DNA from: Mycolicibacterium rhodesiae JS60
GTDB taxonomy: Bacteria; Actinomycetota; Actinomycetes; Mycobacteriales; Mycobacteriaceae
NCBI GenBank assembly: GCA_000230935.2
Contig: AGIQ01000001.1
Coordinates: 186,001 to 250,000, forward strand
Length of the DNA stretch: 64,000 nucleotides
Direction of reading: 5' to 3'
The notes under the pieces: model-generated
Database searches by the model: none
What the model was told of the DNA's origin: nothing
What the model saw: only the letters and a program-made list of their open reading frames with translations
Shown here: positions 46,599-56,370 of the stretch, piece by piece
Position numbering within the stretch: position 1 is the stretch's first letter
Layout of the letters: each line of letters opens with the position of its first letter
Program-made: the position numbers and the translations under genes

Positions 46599-47459
46599 TC
46601 AGACCGGGATGAACTCCACATCGGAGAGGACGACGGCGTCGTCGCGACTCGGTGCGGTGACGACGCCGACGTAGCGGCCGTCTTCCTTCCATGCGCTGAC
46701 CTTGATGGTCTCGCCCGGGTACACCACCCCGGCGAACCGTGCGCCGAATGTCTTCACCTGCGACACATCGGAGTCCAGCAGGGTGTCCACCAGCGCCTTG
46801 CACGTCATCCCGTAAGTGCACAGGCCGTGCAGGATCGGCTTGGGAAAGCCTGCCGCCGCGGCGAATTCAGGGTCGGAGTGCAGCGGGTTGCGGTCGCCGC
46901 ACAGCCGGTACAGCAGCGCCTGCTGGGGGAGCACCGGCACCGAGATCTCGTAGTCCGGTGCGCGGTCCGGGGCAGCCACCGAGGTCGACGGGCCGCGCTC
47001 GCCGCCGAAACCACCTTCGCCGCGGGCGAAGATCGACCGCTTGGTGGTCCACAACAGCTTGCCGTCGGGGTCGGTCACGGTCGTCTCGCTGACGATGACC
47101 GCCGCCTTGCCCTTGTCCCAGATCTCGGTGAACCGTTGCACCGAGCGCGCGGTACCGCTGGGTGGCAGCGGGGCAGGCACGGTGACCGCTTCGCTGGCGT
47201 GCAGCACCTTGCTCAGCTCGATGTCGATGCCGGGGAACTTCACCTCGGGCGGCTCGGTCATATGGAAGCTGGAGGCCACGTTGCCGAAGCTCGGCAGCAC
47301 CTGCGGGGTGCCGTCCGTGAGATATCGCAATTCCTTGGGGTCCATGGGATCCGCGCCGGCTCCGAGGCCCAGCTGATAGAGCTGTATATCGCTACTCGTC
47401 CAGGAGAATTCGATGGGCTCCAGATCGGCGGCGAGTGCGACGGACAGATCGATCGGCAT
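46599..47459 (-). CDS. chsH3: Steroid enoyl-CoA hydratase ChsH3 (Rv3538-like)
   Basis: A 286-residue double hot-dog hydratase 2. The motif LYRLCGDRNPLHSDPEFA (Asp189, Asn191, His194) and PILHGLCTYG form the R-hydratase site; the N-terminal half lacks it. In M. tuberculosis the enzyme hydrates cholesterol side-chain enoyl-CoA. ATG 47459 is one base after the kstD stop. Co-transcribed with kstD and so under its KstR site. Same length as Rv3538. Confidence 0.9.
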   Translation of the reverse strand: MPIDLSVALAADLEPIEFSWTSSDIQLYQLGLGAGADPMDPKELRYLTDGTPQVLPSFGNVASSFHMTEPPEVKFPGIDIELSKVLHASEAVTVPAPLPPSGTARSVQRFTEIWDKGKAAVIVSETTVTDPDGKLLWTTKRSIFARGEGGFGGERGPSTSVAAPDRAPDYEISVPVLPQQALLYRLCGDRNPLHSDPEFAAAAGFPKPILHGLCTYGMTCKALVDTLLDSDVSQVKTFGARFAGVVYPGETIKVSAWKEDGRYVGVVTAPSRDDAVVLSDVEFIPV

Positions 47460-47460
47460 G

Positions 47461-49143
47461 TCAGCCCTTCCCTGCAATGTGCAACGCGGCGAGGTACCCG
47501 AACGCCATCGCGGGTCCGATGGTGCCGCCGGGCCCGGGATAGGTGTGACCCATCACCGGCGAGCTGACATTACCGGCCGCATAGAGGCCCTCGATCACCG
47601 AACCGTCGTCGCGCAGGGCCCGTCCGTGTACATCGGTGCGGATGCCGCCCTTGGTGCCGAGGTCGCCGGGCACCATCTTGGCGGCATAGAACGGACCGTT
47701 CTTGATCTCGCCGAGGTTGGGGTTGGGCTTGTTCGTCGGGTCACCGTAGTAGCGGTCGTATGCGCTCTCGCCGCGGTTGAAGTCCTCGTCCTTACCCGCG
47801 CGGGCGAACCCGTTGAACCGCTCGACGGTCGCCAGGAAGGTGTCGGCGGGAAGCCCGGTCACCTTGGCCAGCTCCTCGAGGGTGTCGGCCTTGACGATGA
47901 CGCCGGATTCCATCCACTTTTTTGGAATCCGTTGTCCCGGCTGCAATCCCGCGAAGATATACCGGTCACGGTACTGCTGGTCGAAGACCAGCCAGGCCGG
48001 CACGTTCTCGCCCGGGCCGGCTCCCTGGCCGTACTGGCCACCGTACATGTGATGGCAGGCCTCGACATAGGGCATCGACTCGTTCATGAAGCGCTTGCCG
48101 GCCAGGTTGACGATGATCGACCCCGGCGAGTTGCGCTCCGACAGGGCGAACCATGGCGCGCCGACCAGCGGAACGGTCGGTCCCCACCAGGCGTCTTCCA
48201 TCAATTCCAGTGCGGCGCCGAGCTTCTCGGCCGCCACAATGCCGTCACCGGTATTCGCCACCGCGCCTACCGTCCATTCGGTGGTGATCGGTGCGCGCTG
48301 GTACTTGATGCGCATCTGCTCGTTGTGCTCGAAGCCACCACTGCCCAGGATGACGCCCCGACGGGCGCGGATCAGTTGGGGGTCAGCGGCTTCCGGCCCG
48401 GTGGTGTCGCGTACGTAGATACCCCGCACGACGCCGTCTTCGACGTAGAGGTCGGTCAGTGCGGTGTTCAGCAGAACCGGAACGCCGGCCTGCTGCAGGC
48501 CGATTCGCAGTGGCGCGATCAGCGCACGGCCCATGCCGACCAGGTTCTTGCCGCGCGCGCTGGCCCACATGGTGCGCACGCCGACCTTCAGACTGCGCAG
48601 CATGCCGCGGGGATGGCGCTTGAGCTGGTTGAGGCGCACGTAATCCTGCTGCATGACAACCACATTGAGCGGTACCTTGCCGTATGCCGGCTCCAGGAAC
48701 TTCTCGTCCGGGCCGAGTTTCTTGGCGTTGAACGGTTTCGGCTCGATCGACCGGCCGCCCGCGCGCCCGCCCGGGGTCTCGGGGTAGTAGTCCGAGTAAC
48801 CGGGCACCCAGCACATCTTCAGCGGCGAGTGTTTGAGCACGAACGACAACATCTCCGGACCGCGCTCGAGGTAGGTGTCGATGCGCTCCGGCTCGACCAC
48901 GTCGCCGATGATCTCGTGGAGATACTGCCGTGCAGCTTCCTTGGTGTCGGTGACCCCGTCACGCTTGAGGATCTCGTTGTTGGGGATCCACACGCCGCCG
49001 CCCGATCGGGCGGTCGAGCCGCCGAAGTGCGGGGCCTTCTCGACGACGACCGCCGATAGTCCCTGGTGGGCGGCGGTAAGTGCGGCGACCATGCCGGCAG
49101 CACCGCTTCCGACGACGACGACGTCGAACTCCTGAGCTGTCAT
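47461..49143 (-). CDS. kstD: 3-Ketosteroid delta-1-dehydrogenase KstD
   Basis: A 560-residue FAD flavoprotein. FAD motif VVVVGSGAAGMVAALTAAHQ (8-27), a Rossmann-adjacent FGGSTARSGGGVWIPNN, and the C-terminal YAAGNVSSPVMGHTYPGPG which contains the substrate-site Tyr and the FAD pocket. It removes the 1,2 hydrogens of the A ring and with KshAB triggers ring B opening. ATG 49143 is 2 bases from the KstR box, and there is no Shine-Dalgarno, so the transcript is probably leaderless. Matches Rv3537. Confidence 0.95.
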   Translation of the reverse strand: MTAQEFDVVVVGSGAAGMVAALTAAHQGLSAVVVEKAPHFGGSTARSGGGVWIPNNEILKRDGVTDTKEAARQYLHEIIGDVVEPERIDTYLERGPEMLSFVLKHSPLKMCWVPGYSDYYPETPGGRAGGRSIEPKPFNAKKLGPDEKFLEPAYGKVPLNVVVMQQDYVRLNQLKRHPRGMLRSLKVGVRTMWASARGKNLVGMGRALIAPLRIGLQQAGVPVLLNTALTDLYVEDGVVRGIYVRDTTGPEAADPQLIRARRGVILGSGGFEHNEQMRIKYQRAPITTEWTVGAVANTGDGIVAAEKLGAALELMEDAWWGPTVPLVGAPWFALSERNSPGSIIVNLAGKRFMNESMPYVEACHHMYGGQYGQGAGPGENVPAWLVFDQQYRDRYIFAGLQPGQRIPKKWMESGVIVKADTLEELAKVTGLPADTFLATVERFNGFARAGKDEDFNRGESAYDRYYGDPTNKPNPNLGEIKNGPFYAAKMVPGDLGTKGGIRTDVHGRALRDDGSVIEGLYAAGNVSSPVMGHTYPGPGGTIGPAMAFGYLAALHIAGKG

Positions 49144-49145
49144 AC

Positions 49146-49159
49146 TAGAACACGTTATA
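49146..49159. promoter_or_regulatory. KstR operator touching the kstD start
   Basis: TAGAACACGTTATA fits TnnAACnnGTTnnA; on the minus strand it ends 2 bases before the kstD ATG and contains TAACGT, a possible -10. Binding here would block both initiation and early elongation. Confidence 0.88.
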
Positions 49160-49260
49160 GAATTGCCCCGTCCGGGCGCTACTGACCCCTCCCTTCCGAT
49201 CAGCGGAACGCTTACCCCACTGGCTCTCGGACCGCACTAGAATTGCCCGCACCGGGCGCC
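49158..49260. repeat. Direct repeat of a 23-base element between kstD and hsaE
   Basis: The 23 bases at 49158-49180 and 49238-49260 agree at 19 positions: both begin TAGAATTGCCC and end CCGGGCGC, with a short GC palindrome. The copies are 80 bases apart in the divergent promoter region. The first overlaps the end of the KstR box by 2 bases. Confidence 0.55.
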
Positions 49261-49297
49261 GTTCGCCCCGGTCACACCGACGATGGGACTCCCGGGA

Positions 49298-50083
49298 ATG
49301 CTGAGCGTTTCCACGCGCGAAGAGCTTGCCGCCGACCTTGCCGAGGCGGAGCGCACGCGCGTTCCGATGACCCCGCTGACGTCGAAACACCCCGATATCG
49401 ACGTGGTCGACGCCTACGAGATCCAGCTGATCAACATCCGGCAGCGGGTCGCCGAAGGGGCCAGGGTGGTCGGGCACAAGGTGGGCCTCTCGTCGGAGGC
49501 GATGCAGAAGATGATGGGCGTCGACGAGCCCGACTACGGCCACCTGCTGGCCGACATGGAGGTTTTCGAGGATCAGCCGGTGCCCGCGGGGCGCTTCCTG
49601 TTCCCGCGGGTCGAGGTCGAGGTGGGATTCATCCTCGCCGACGACCTGCCCGGTGCGGGGTGCACCGAGGACGACGTGCTGGCCGCCACCGCAGCGTTCG
49701 CCCCGGCGATCGAGCTCATCGACACCCGGATCAAGGACTGGAAGATCGCGCTGTGCGACACGATCGCCGACAACGCGTCGTCGGCGGGCTACGTGCTCGG
49801 CAAGGAGCGGGTCTCGCCCAAAGACGTTGACATCAAGGGCATCGACGCGGTGCTCACCCGCAACGGTGAAGTGGTGGCCGAAGGCCGCAGCGACGCCGTG
49901 CTGGGCAATCCGGTCACCGCGGTCGCGTGGCTGGCCCGCAAGGTCGAGAGCTTCGGGGTGCGGCTGAAGGCAGGCGACATCGTCCTGCCGGGCTCGTGCA
50001 CCAGGGCCATCGACTGCCGCCCCGGCGATCAGTTCGTCGCCGACTTCGCCGGGCTGGGTTCAGTCCGGCTGACATTCGAGTAA
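49298..50083 (+). CDS. hsaE: 2-Hydroxyhexa-2,4-dienoate hydratase HsaE
   Basis: A 261-residue hydratase matching M. tuberculosis HsaE (Rv3536c): [52 protein letters not shown] and [11 protein letters not shown]. It hydrates the dienoate from HsaD to 4-hydroxy-2-oxohexanoate, using a divalent metal. ATG 49298 is chosen to match the known length; ATG 49283 is also in frame and neither has a clear ribosome site. First gene of hsaE-hsaG-hsaF. Confidence 0.93.
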   Translation: MLSVSTREELAADLAEAERTRVPMTPLTSKHPDIDVVDAYEIQLINIRQRVAEGARVVGHKVGLSSEAMQKMMGVDEPDYGHLLADMEVFEDQPVPAGRFLFPRVEVEVGFILADDLPGAGCTEDDVLAATAAFAPAIELIDTRIKDWKIALCDTIADNASSAGYVLGKERVSPKDVDIKGIDAVLTRNGEVVAEGRSDAVLGNPVTAVAWLARKVESFGVRLKAGDIVLPGSCTRAIDCRPGDQFVADFAGLGSVRLTFE

Positions 50084-50094
50084 GAGGAGCATTC

Positions 50095-51015
50095 ATGCCC
50101 CAGAAGAGTTCCGTCGCCATTGTCGGGTCGGGCAACATCAGCACCGACCTCCTGTACAAGCTGCTGCGTTCGGAGTGGCTCGAGCCGCGCTGGATGATCG
50201 GCATCGACCCGGAGAGCGAAGGCCTGGCCCGCGCCCGCAAGCTGGGGCTCGAGACCAGCCACGAGGGTGTCGACTGGCTGCTGGCGCAGTCGGAGAAGCC
50301 GGATCTGGTGTTCGAAGCCACGAGCGCCTACGTGCACAAGGCTGCCGCGCCGCGCTACGCCGAAGCCGGAATTCGGGCGATCGACCTGACCCCGGCCGCC
50401 GTCGGACCCGGCGTGATCCCGCCGGCCAACCTGCGTGCGCACCTGGACGCCCCGAACGTCAACATGGTCACCTGCGGCGGCCAGGCGACGATTCCGATGG
50501 TGTACGCGGTGAGCCGCGTCGTGGACGTGCCCTACGCCGAGATCGTGGCGTCGGTGTCCTCGGCGTCGGCCGGTCCGGGCACCCGGGCCAACATCGACGA
50601 GTTCACCAAGACCACCAGCGCCGGTGTCGAGGTCATCGGTGGCGCAAAGCGCGGCAAGGCGATCATCATCCTCAACCCCGCCGAGCCGCCAATGATCATG
50701 CGCGACACCATCTTCTGCGCGATCCCCGAGGACGCCGACCACGACGCGATCACGCAGTCCATCAAGGACGTCGTCGCCGAGGTGCAGACCTATGTGCCGG
50801 GCTACCGCCTGCTCAACGAGCCGCAGTTCGACGAGCCGACGGTGTACAACGGCGGCCATCACCTTGTCACCACCTTCGTGGAAGTCGAGGGTGCCGGTGA
50901 CTATCTGCCGCCATATGCGGGAAATCTGGACATCATGACCGCCGCGGCCACCAAGGTCGGCGAGGAAATCGCGAAGGAACGCGCGTCAGCGACGGCCGGA
51001 GGAGGCCAAGCATGA
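50095..51015 (+). CDS. hsaG: Acylating propionaldehyde dehydrogenase HsaG
   Basis: A 306-residue CoA-acylating aldehyde dehydrogenase: [18 protein letters not shown] (NAD motif), [18 protein letters not shown] (catalytic Cys), [15 protein letters not shown], and [11 protein letters not shown]. It converts the propionaldehyde released by HsaF to propionyl-CoA. ATG 50095 follows GAGGAG. HsaG and HsaF form a channelling complex. Matches Rv3535c. Confidence 0.95.
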   Translation: MPQKSSVAIVGSGNISTDLLYKLLRSEWLEPRWMIGIDPESEGLARARKLGLETSHEGVDWLLAQSEKPDLVFEATSAYVHKAAAPRYAEAGIRAIDLTPAAVGPGVIPPANLRAHLDAPNVNMVTCGGQATIPMVYAVSRVVDVPYAEIVASVSSASAGPGTRANIDEFTKTTSAGVEVIGGAKRGKAIIILNPAEPPMIMRDTIFCAIPEDADHDAITQSIKDVVAEVQTYVPGYRLLNEPQFDEPTVYNGGHHLVTTFVEVEGAGDYLPPYAGNLDIMTAAATKVGEEIAKERASATAGGGQA

Positions 51016-52064
51016 GCACCGAAGAGATCTACTTCAACCCCATGTGGGACGTCCGGATGACGGACACCTCCCTGCGCGACGGCAGCCACCACAAGCGCCA
51101 CCAGTTCACCAAGGACGAAGTCGGTGCCATCGTCGCCGCGCTGGACACCGCGGGTGTCCCGGTCATCGAGGTGACCCACGGTGATGGGCTGGGCGGCTCG
51201 AGCTTCAACTACGGGTTCTCCAAGACCCCCGAGCAGGAGCTCATCAAGCTGGCCGCCGAGACGGCCAAGGAATCCAAGATCGCCTTCCTGATGCTGCCGG
51301 GCGTGGGCACCAAGGAGGACATCAAGGAGGCGCAGAACAACGGCGGCTCGATCTGCCGGATCGCCACCCACTGCACCGAGGCCGACGTCTCGATCCAGCA
51401 CTTCGGGCTGGCCCGCGAACTCGGGTTGGAGACCGTCGGGTTCCTGATGATGAGCCACACCATCTCGCCGGAGAAGCTGGCCGCCCAGGCCCGGATCATG
51501 GCCGACGCCGGCTGCCAGTGTGTTTACGTCGTCGACTCCGCCGGCGCGCTGGTACTCGAGGGCGTGGCCGACCGGGTGAGCGCGTTGGTCGCCGAGCTTG
51601 GCGACGACGCGCAGGTGGGCTTCCATGGCCACGAGAACCTGGGCCTGGGGGTGGCCAACTCGATCGAGGCCGTCCGGGCCGGTGCCAAGCAGATCGACGG
51701 CTCCTGCCGCCGGTTCGGTGCTGGGGCGGGCAATGCGCCGGTCGAGGCGCTGATCGGGGTGTTCGACAAGATCGGCGTCAAGACCGGTATCGACTTCTTC
51801 GATATCGCCGATGCCGCCGAAGAGGTCGTCGCGCCCGCCATGCCGGCCGAGTGCCTGCTGGACCGCAACGCGCTGATCATGGGCTACTCCGGGGTGTACT
51901 CCAGCTTCCTGAAGCACGCCATCCGCCAGTCCGAGCGCTACGGGGTGCCGGCGCATCAGCTGCTGCACCGGGCCGGGCAGCGCAAGCTGATCGGCGGCCA
52001 GGAAGACCAGCTGATCGACATCGCGCTGGAGATCAAGCGCGAGCAAGAGGCTGCCGCCAAGTAG
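51012..52064 (+). CDS. hsaF: 4-Hydroxy-2-oxohexanoate aldolase HsaF
   Basis: A 350-residue DRE-TIM aldolase. The metal motif is [18 protein letters not shown] and a second metal/His region is [25 protein letters not shown] is also present. It splits 4-hydroxy-2-oxohexanoate into pyruvate and propionaldehyde, which HsaG takes up. ATG 51012 overlaps the hsaG stop (ATGA), as expected of a complex made in fixed ratio. Matches Rv3534c; PPE62, which follows in M. tuberculosis, is absent. Confidence 0.95.
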   Translation: MSTEEIYFNPMWDVRMTDTSLRDGSHHKRHQFTKDEVGAIVAALDTAGVPVIEVTHGDGLGGSSFNYGFSKTPEQELIKLAAETAKESKIAFLMLPGVGTKEDIKEAQNNGGSICRIATHCTEADVSIQHFGLARELGLETVGFLMMSHTISPEKLAAQARIMADAGCQCVYVVDSAGALVLEGVADRVSALVAELGDDAQVGFHGHENLGLGVANSIEAVRAGAKQIDGSCRRFGAGAGNAPVEALIGVFDKIGVKTGIDFFDIADAAEEVVAPAMPAECLLDRNALIMGYSGVYSSFLKHAIRQSERYGVPAHQLLHRAGQRKLIGGQEDQLIDIALEIKREQEAAAK

Positions 52065-52094
52065 CGTGTCAGCGCGCCCGGGCACGATGGGGGC

Positions 52095-54206
52095 ATGACC
52101 ACCCGAGCCGACGCACAGGCCATCCTCGAACAGCTGGCCGGTCCTGGCGCCGTCTTGCGCGACGATCAGTGGACGGCCATCGAAGCATTGGTGGTGCAGC
52201 GCCGTCAGGCGCTGGTCGTGCAGCGCACCGGGTGGGGCAAGTCAGCGGTGTACTTCATCGCCGCCAAGCTGCTGCGCGAGCTGGGCCACGGCGCCACGGT
52301 CATCATGTCGCCGCTGTTGGCGTTGATGCGCAACCAGGTGGCCGCCGCCGGACGCGCGGGCGTCCGGGCGGCCACCATCAACTCCGGCAATGTCACCGAG
52401 TGGGACGAGATTCATCAGCGAGTGAACAGCGGTGACCTCGATGTTCTGCTGGTCAGCCCGGAACGGTTGAACAATCCGGAGTTTCGCGACACCGTCTTGC
52501 CCGCGCTGGCCGCCGATGCCGGACTGGTCGTGGTCGACGAGGCGCACTGTGTCTCGGACTGGGGCCACGACTTTCGCCCCGACTATCGGCGGATCCGCAC
52601 GTTGATCGCCGAACTCGGTTCGGACGTACCGGTTTTGGCGACCACCGCCACCGCAAACGATCGGGTCGTCAGCGATGTCGCGGCGCAGCTGGGCGTCGGC
52701 CGTGCCGACAATGTGCCGGGTGGTGGCCGGGACACGTTGGTGCTGCGCGGTGGGCTCGATCGCGAGTCATTGCGGCTGTCGGTGGTTCACGCCGGCGGTG
52801 GTGCACAGCGCACGGCCTGGCTGGCCGAGAACCTGGCTTCGCTGCCCGGATCCGGAATCGTCTACACGCTGACCGTCGTCCAGGCGCACGATGTGGCGGC
52901 GCTGCTCCGCGAACGCGGGTATGAGGTGGCCGCCTACACCGGGTCGACGGAAACCGCTGAGCGAGAACAACTCGAGGCGGATCTACTGAGCAACCGCGTG
53001 AAGGCGTTGATCGCCACCTCGGCGCTGGGAATGGGTTTTGACAAGCCCGATCTCGGATTCGTCGTACACCTCGGAGCGCCATCATCGCCGATCGCGTACT
53101 ACCAGCAGGTCGGTCGTGCGGGCCGCTCGACGGACAGCGCCGAGGTGGTGTTGTTGCCCGGCCGGGAAGACCAGGACGTCTGGCGGTATTTCGCGTCGGT
53201 GGCATTCCCGTCGGAAGCCATGGTGCGCAACGTGATCCGGGAACTGGAGCCCGACCGGCCGCTGTCGACACCGGCGCTGGAGCCGCTGGTGGATCTGGGC
53301 CGCACCCGGCTGGAACTGGTGCTCAAGGTGCTCGACGTCGACGGTGCGGTGCGGCGGGTCAAAGGTGGCTGGCTGGCCACCGGACAACCATGGGAGTACG
53401 ACGAAGCGCGCTACCGCCAGCTCGACGAGGCCCGGCGGCGCGAGCAGCAGGCGATGCTCGACTACCAGAGCACCGACGAGTGCCGAATGACGTTTCTGCG
53501 CAGGCAGCTCGACGACCCCGACCTCAAGGACGGCGAGCGGTGCGGCCGGTGCGACAACTGCGCGGGCGCCCACTACGGCGCCGCGGTGAACGACGAGGCG
53601 GCGGCGCTCATCCAGGAGCGGTTGATGCGGCCCGGTGTGGAGGTCACCCCGCGCAAGCAGTGGCCGTCGGGGCTCAGCAAGTTGGGCCTGACCTTGAGCG
53701 GCCGCATCGGCGACGGCCCCGAGCCGGGCCGGGCGATCGGGCGCCTGACCGACCTGGGCTGGGGGCCGCGGTTGCGCCGCTTGCTCGACGAACCGGACGG
53801 TGAAGTGCCGTCGGACGTGGTGCAGGCCGCGGTCAAGGTGCTGGCCGCCTGGGATTGGGCGATCCGTCCCACTGCGGTGCTGGCGCTGGACTCCGACACT
53901 CATCCAGTCCTGATCGCGTCGCTGGCCCGTGAACTGGCGCGGCTGGGCAGGCTGACCGACCTTGGCGTGCTGCGCTACACCGCCGGGCACCGGCCGGTGA
54001 GCGCGGCCAATTCCGCCTATCGCGTGGCTGCCCTCGACGGGGCGTGGTCGACGCCGGATCCGGCTTCCATTGCGGCGGCGGGCGGGCCGGTGCTGCTCGT
54101 CGATGATCTGACCGACACCGGGTGGACGCTGACGATGGCCGCGCGGGTGGTGAAGGGGGCCGGCGCCCCCGCCGTGCTGCCGCTGGTGCTCGCGGCCACC
54201 AGCTGA
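52095..54206 (+). CDS. RecQ-like helicase with C-terminal phosphoribosyltransferase motif
   Basis: A 703-residue protein. Residues about 20-390 are a RecQ-type helicase core: Walker [11 protein letters not shown] (42-51), DEAH (148-151), [36 protein letters not shown] and QVGRAGRS. A zinc site follows (Cys of [10 protein letters not shown] and CGRCDNC). Instead of a recognisable RQC wing or HRDC domain, the C-terminal third ends in [13 protein letters not shown] (666-678), the PRPP loop of type I phosphoribosyltransferases. Role unknown; a nucleotide-linked repair or defence helicase is a speculation. It lies between hsaF and the IclR gene, unlike M. tuberculosis. Confidence 0.82.
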   Translation: MTTRADAQAILEQLAGPGAVLRDDQWTAIEALVVQRRQALVVQRTGWGKSAVYFIAAKLLRELGHGATVIMSPLLALMRNQVAAAGRAGVRAATINSGNVTEWDEIHQRVNSGDLDVLLVSPERLNNPEFRDTVLPALAADAGLVVVDEAHCVSDWGHDFRPDYRRIRTLIAELGSDVPVLATTATANDRVVSDVAAQLGVGRADNVPGGGRDTLVLRGGLDRESLRLSVVHAGGGAQRTAWLAENLASLPGSGIVYTLTVVQAHDVAALLRERGYEVAAYTGSTETAEREQLEADLLSNRVKALIATSALGMGFDKPDLGFVVHLGAPSSPIAYYQQVGRAGRSTDSAEVVLLPGREDQDVWRYFASVAFPSEAMVRNVIRELEPDRPLSTPALEPLVDLGRTRLELVLKVLDVDGAVRRVKGGWLATGQPWEYDEARYRQLDEARRREQQAMLDYQSTDECRMTFLRRQLDDPDLKDGERCGRCDNCAGAHYGAAVNDEAAALIQERLMRPGVEVTPRKQWPSGLSKLGLTLSGRIGDGPEPGRAIGRLTDLGWGPRLRRLLDEPDGEVPSDVVQAAVKVLAAWDWAIRPTAVLALDSDTHPVLIASLARELARLGRLTDLGVLRYTAGHRPVSAANSAYRVAALDGAWSTPDPASIAAAGGPVLLVDDLTDTGWTLTMAARVVKGAGAPAVLPLVLAATS

Positions 54207-54207
54207 G

Positions 54208-55113
54208 TCACCACTGCGGTTTGGTGCCGCCCAGCTGCGCGGTGAGCGCGTCGGCGGTCGCCACCAATCCCTTTGCATGCTTGGCGATTTCAGAGTCGGT
54301 GAGCGCTCTGCCGATCTGAAGCGACACCACCATGGCCTGCCGGTGGTGGTGGTCGTATACGGGTGCGGAGATCACGCTGACATCGTGGCGCTGGCGGGCG
54401 CCCTCGGCTTCGCTGCGCAGGTACACCCGCTCGCCGATATCGGAGATCAGCTCGCCGAGCAGGGCGCGCAGCTCGTCTGGCAGCGTGCTCGACATCCCCG
54501 CCATCATCGCGTAGAGCCGCCGCCCGCCGGGGGTGAGACGTTCGACGAGATAGCCCGCCGTCCGGCATTCGGCGATCACGCGGTCCAGTCGTTGTGTCTC
54601 GGTACGCAGCGGGATGGTCGGGTCACGGTCCAGCCAGCTGCGCAGCGCGTCGTCGTCCCACAGCACGAACATCAAGCCCACGGGCGGGGCGAACGGGTAG
54701 CTCTGCCCGACCCGCACCCCGACATCAGAGCCGGGTGGTCCGACCAATTCGAGCAGCGTGATCCGGTCGTCGACGACGGCGGCCAAGGCAGCCGTGGTCT
54801 CGAAGCTCTTCGACAGCCGGGTCAGTTCGCTGCGGGCCGCCGGGTTGACCCGCAGTGACTCCTGCGCGAGGTGCCCCAGAGTGATGAGGCTGGGGCCCAG
54901 CCGATAGGTCTTGTCGGCGGCGTCGCGCACCAGGTAGCCCGACTCGGTCAGGGTCGTGACGATGCCCAGGCACGTCGGCTTGGCCAGCTGCAGCTGACGA
55001 GACAGCTCGGAGAGGCCGAACCGGTCCTGCGGGTGTTTGGCTAGAAAGTCGAGAATCGCCACAACGCGCTGTGTGGGCGGGGATGATCGACCGGGAGGGC
55101 CAACGTCTGGCAT
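54208..55113 (-). CDS. IclR-family transcriptional regulator
   Basis: A 301-residue IclR regulator. Winged helix (about 15-70): TQRVVAILDFLAKHP, FGLSELSRQLQLAKPTCLGI, GYLVRDAADKTYRLGP. Effector domain: ITLLELVGPPGSDVGVRVGQ and IGERVYLRSEAEGARQ. It is divergent from the Rv3531c operon, with a KstR box between them, so it could both be KstR-controlled and act on that operon. IclR regulators often respond to aromatic or carboxylic acids; the effector is not known. I do not recall an equivalent at this position in M. tuberculosis. Confidence 0.87.
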   Translation of the reverse strand: MPDVGPPGRSSPPTQRVVAILDFLAKHPQDRFGLSELSRQLQLAKPTCLGIVTTLTESGYLVRDAADKTYRLGPSLITLGHLAQESLRVNPAARSELTRLSKSFETTAALAAVVDDRITLLELVGPPGSDVGVRVGQSYPFAPPVGLMFVLWDDDALRSWLDRDPTIPLRTETQRLDRVIAECRTAGYLVERLTPGGRRLYAMMAGMSSTLPDELRALLGELISDIGERVYLRSEAEGARQRHDVSVISAPVYDHHHRQAMVVSLQIGRALTDSEIAKHAKGLVATADALTAQLGGTKPQW

Positions 55114-55169
55114 TGCAAAATCCTACCTCTGCGTTCCAGATATGGACCGTTGATCTGGTTGACTGAGAT

Positions 55170-55183
55170 TAGAACACGTTCTA
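55170..55183. promoter_or_regulatory. KstR operator with extended palindrome
   Basis: TAGAACACGTTCTA matches the consensus and lies within a longer palindrome: CTGAGA and TCTCAG flank it on each side. It is 56 bases before the IclR start and 55 before the Rv3531c-like start, so it can serve both. Confidence 0.9.
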
Positions 55184-55238
55184 GTCTCAGTCCCAGCAAC
55201 GTACCAGTACGGTCCAATATTGAAACATGAGGCGGTCG

Positions 55239-56366
55239 ATGCACACACAGCCATTACTGGACGCCATAACCGAATCCGAGCGCCTGGTCTCCGAAGCTCC
55301 GTTCATCGAATCCGAGGCCGACCTGCTGGAGGGGTTGCAGTATCTGGCGGGCTGCGTCGCCGCCTGCACGCACGTCGCCTTCGACTACGATCGTGACCAT
55401 CCGTTCCTGCATTCGGGGACCGGGCCGTTCACGAAGATGGGCCTGGACAACCCCGACACGATGTACTTCGGCACCCGGGTGGTGGCCGGCAAGGAATACG
55501 TCGTCACCGGCACGCGCGGAACCACCACCGACGTCAGCTTCCAGCTGCTCGGCGGCGAATACACCGACAAAGTCGTCCCCGACAGTGAGACGGCGTTCGA
55601 CGACCGTCGGCTCGACATCGCGGCCGACGGCACCTTCGAGTGGCGTTTCACCCCGGATACCAACGCGCAGCTGGTGATTCGCGAGGTCTACAACGACTGG
55701 GCGGCCCAGCGCGGCACGTTCGCCATCGCCCGCACCGACACTGCGGGCACCGCGCCTCCGCCGCTGACCAAGGAGATCATCGAAAAGCGCTGGGCGACAG
55801 CGGGTAAGCAGCTGGTGCAGCGCGTCAAGACCTGGCTGCAGTTTCCGAAGTGGTTCTACGACAACCTGCCGGTGAACACACTGACCGCGCCGCGGCTCAC
55901 GCCGGGCGGTCTGGCCACGCAGTACTCGTCAGTGGGGCACTACGACATCAACTCCGACCAGGCGCTGATCCTCACCCTGCCGGTCAGTGACGCCCCATAC
56001 CTCGGATTCCAGCTGGGCAGCCTCTGGTACATCTCGCTGGACTACATCAACCACCAGACCTCGCTGAACGGCACTCAGGCACAGGCGGATCCGGACGGCA
56101 AGATTCGCATCGTCGTCTCCGATCAGAACCCCGGGGTGACCAACTGGGTCGAGACGCTCGGGCACGCCAAGGGTTACCTGCAGTTCCGTTGGCAGCGGGT
56201 TTCCCGCGAGCTCACCGAAGCCGACGGCCCCTCCCTGGAGCTCGTCGATCTCGATGCGGTGGCGGGCAAGCTGCCGTACTACGAGCACAACAAGATCTCC
56301 GATGACGACTGGCGCCAGCGGATCGCGCTGCGTCAGAAACTAATTGGCAACAGGATGGTGGGATAG
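55239..56366 (+). CDS. Steroid-regulon protein of unknown function (Rv3531c-like)
   Basis: A 375-residue protein with motifs common to DUF1214-containing proteins: DTMYFGTRVVAGKEYVVTG, VIREVYNDW, TPGGLATQYSSVGHYDI, GFQLGSLWYISLDY, and RIVVSDQNPGVTNWVETLGH. No catalytic signature is recognised. It heads the Rv3531c-Rv3530c-Rv3529c operon behind a KstR box, so it is probably used when sterols are catabolised. ATG 55239 is preferred because GAGG lies before it; ATG 55227 is in frame. Confidence 0.82.
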   Translation: MHTQPLLDAITESERLVSEAPFIESEADLLEGLQYLAGCVAACTHVAFDYDRDHPFLHSGTGPFTKMGLDNPDTMYFGTRVVAGKEYVVTGTRGTTTDVSFQLLGGEYTDKVVPDSETAFDDRRLDIAADGTFEWRFTPDTNAQLVIREVYNDWAAQRGTFAIARTDTAGTAPPPLTKEIIEKRWATAGKQLVQRVKTWLQFPKWFYDNLPVNTLTAPRLTPGGLATQYSSVGHYDINSDQALILTLPVSDAPYLGFQLGSLWYISLDYINHQTSLNGTQAQADPDGKIRIVVSDQNPGVTNWVETLGHAKGYLQFRWQRVSRELTEADGPSLELVDLDAVAGKLPYYEHNKISDDDWRQRIALRQKLIGNRMVG

Positions 56367-56370
56367 ACAC

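Noticed and set aside
47413..49059. 548-residue plus-strand frame opposite kstD
   Set aside because: Antisense to the intact kstD gene; translation has no family motif.
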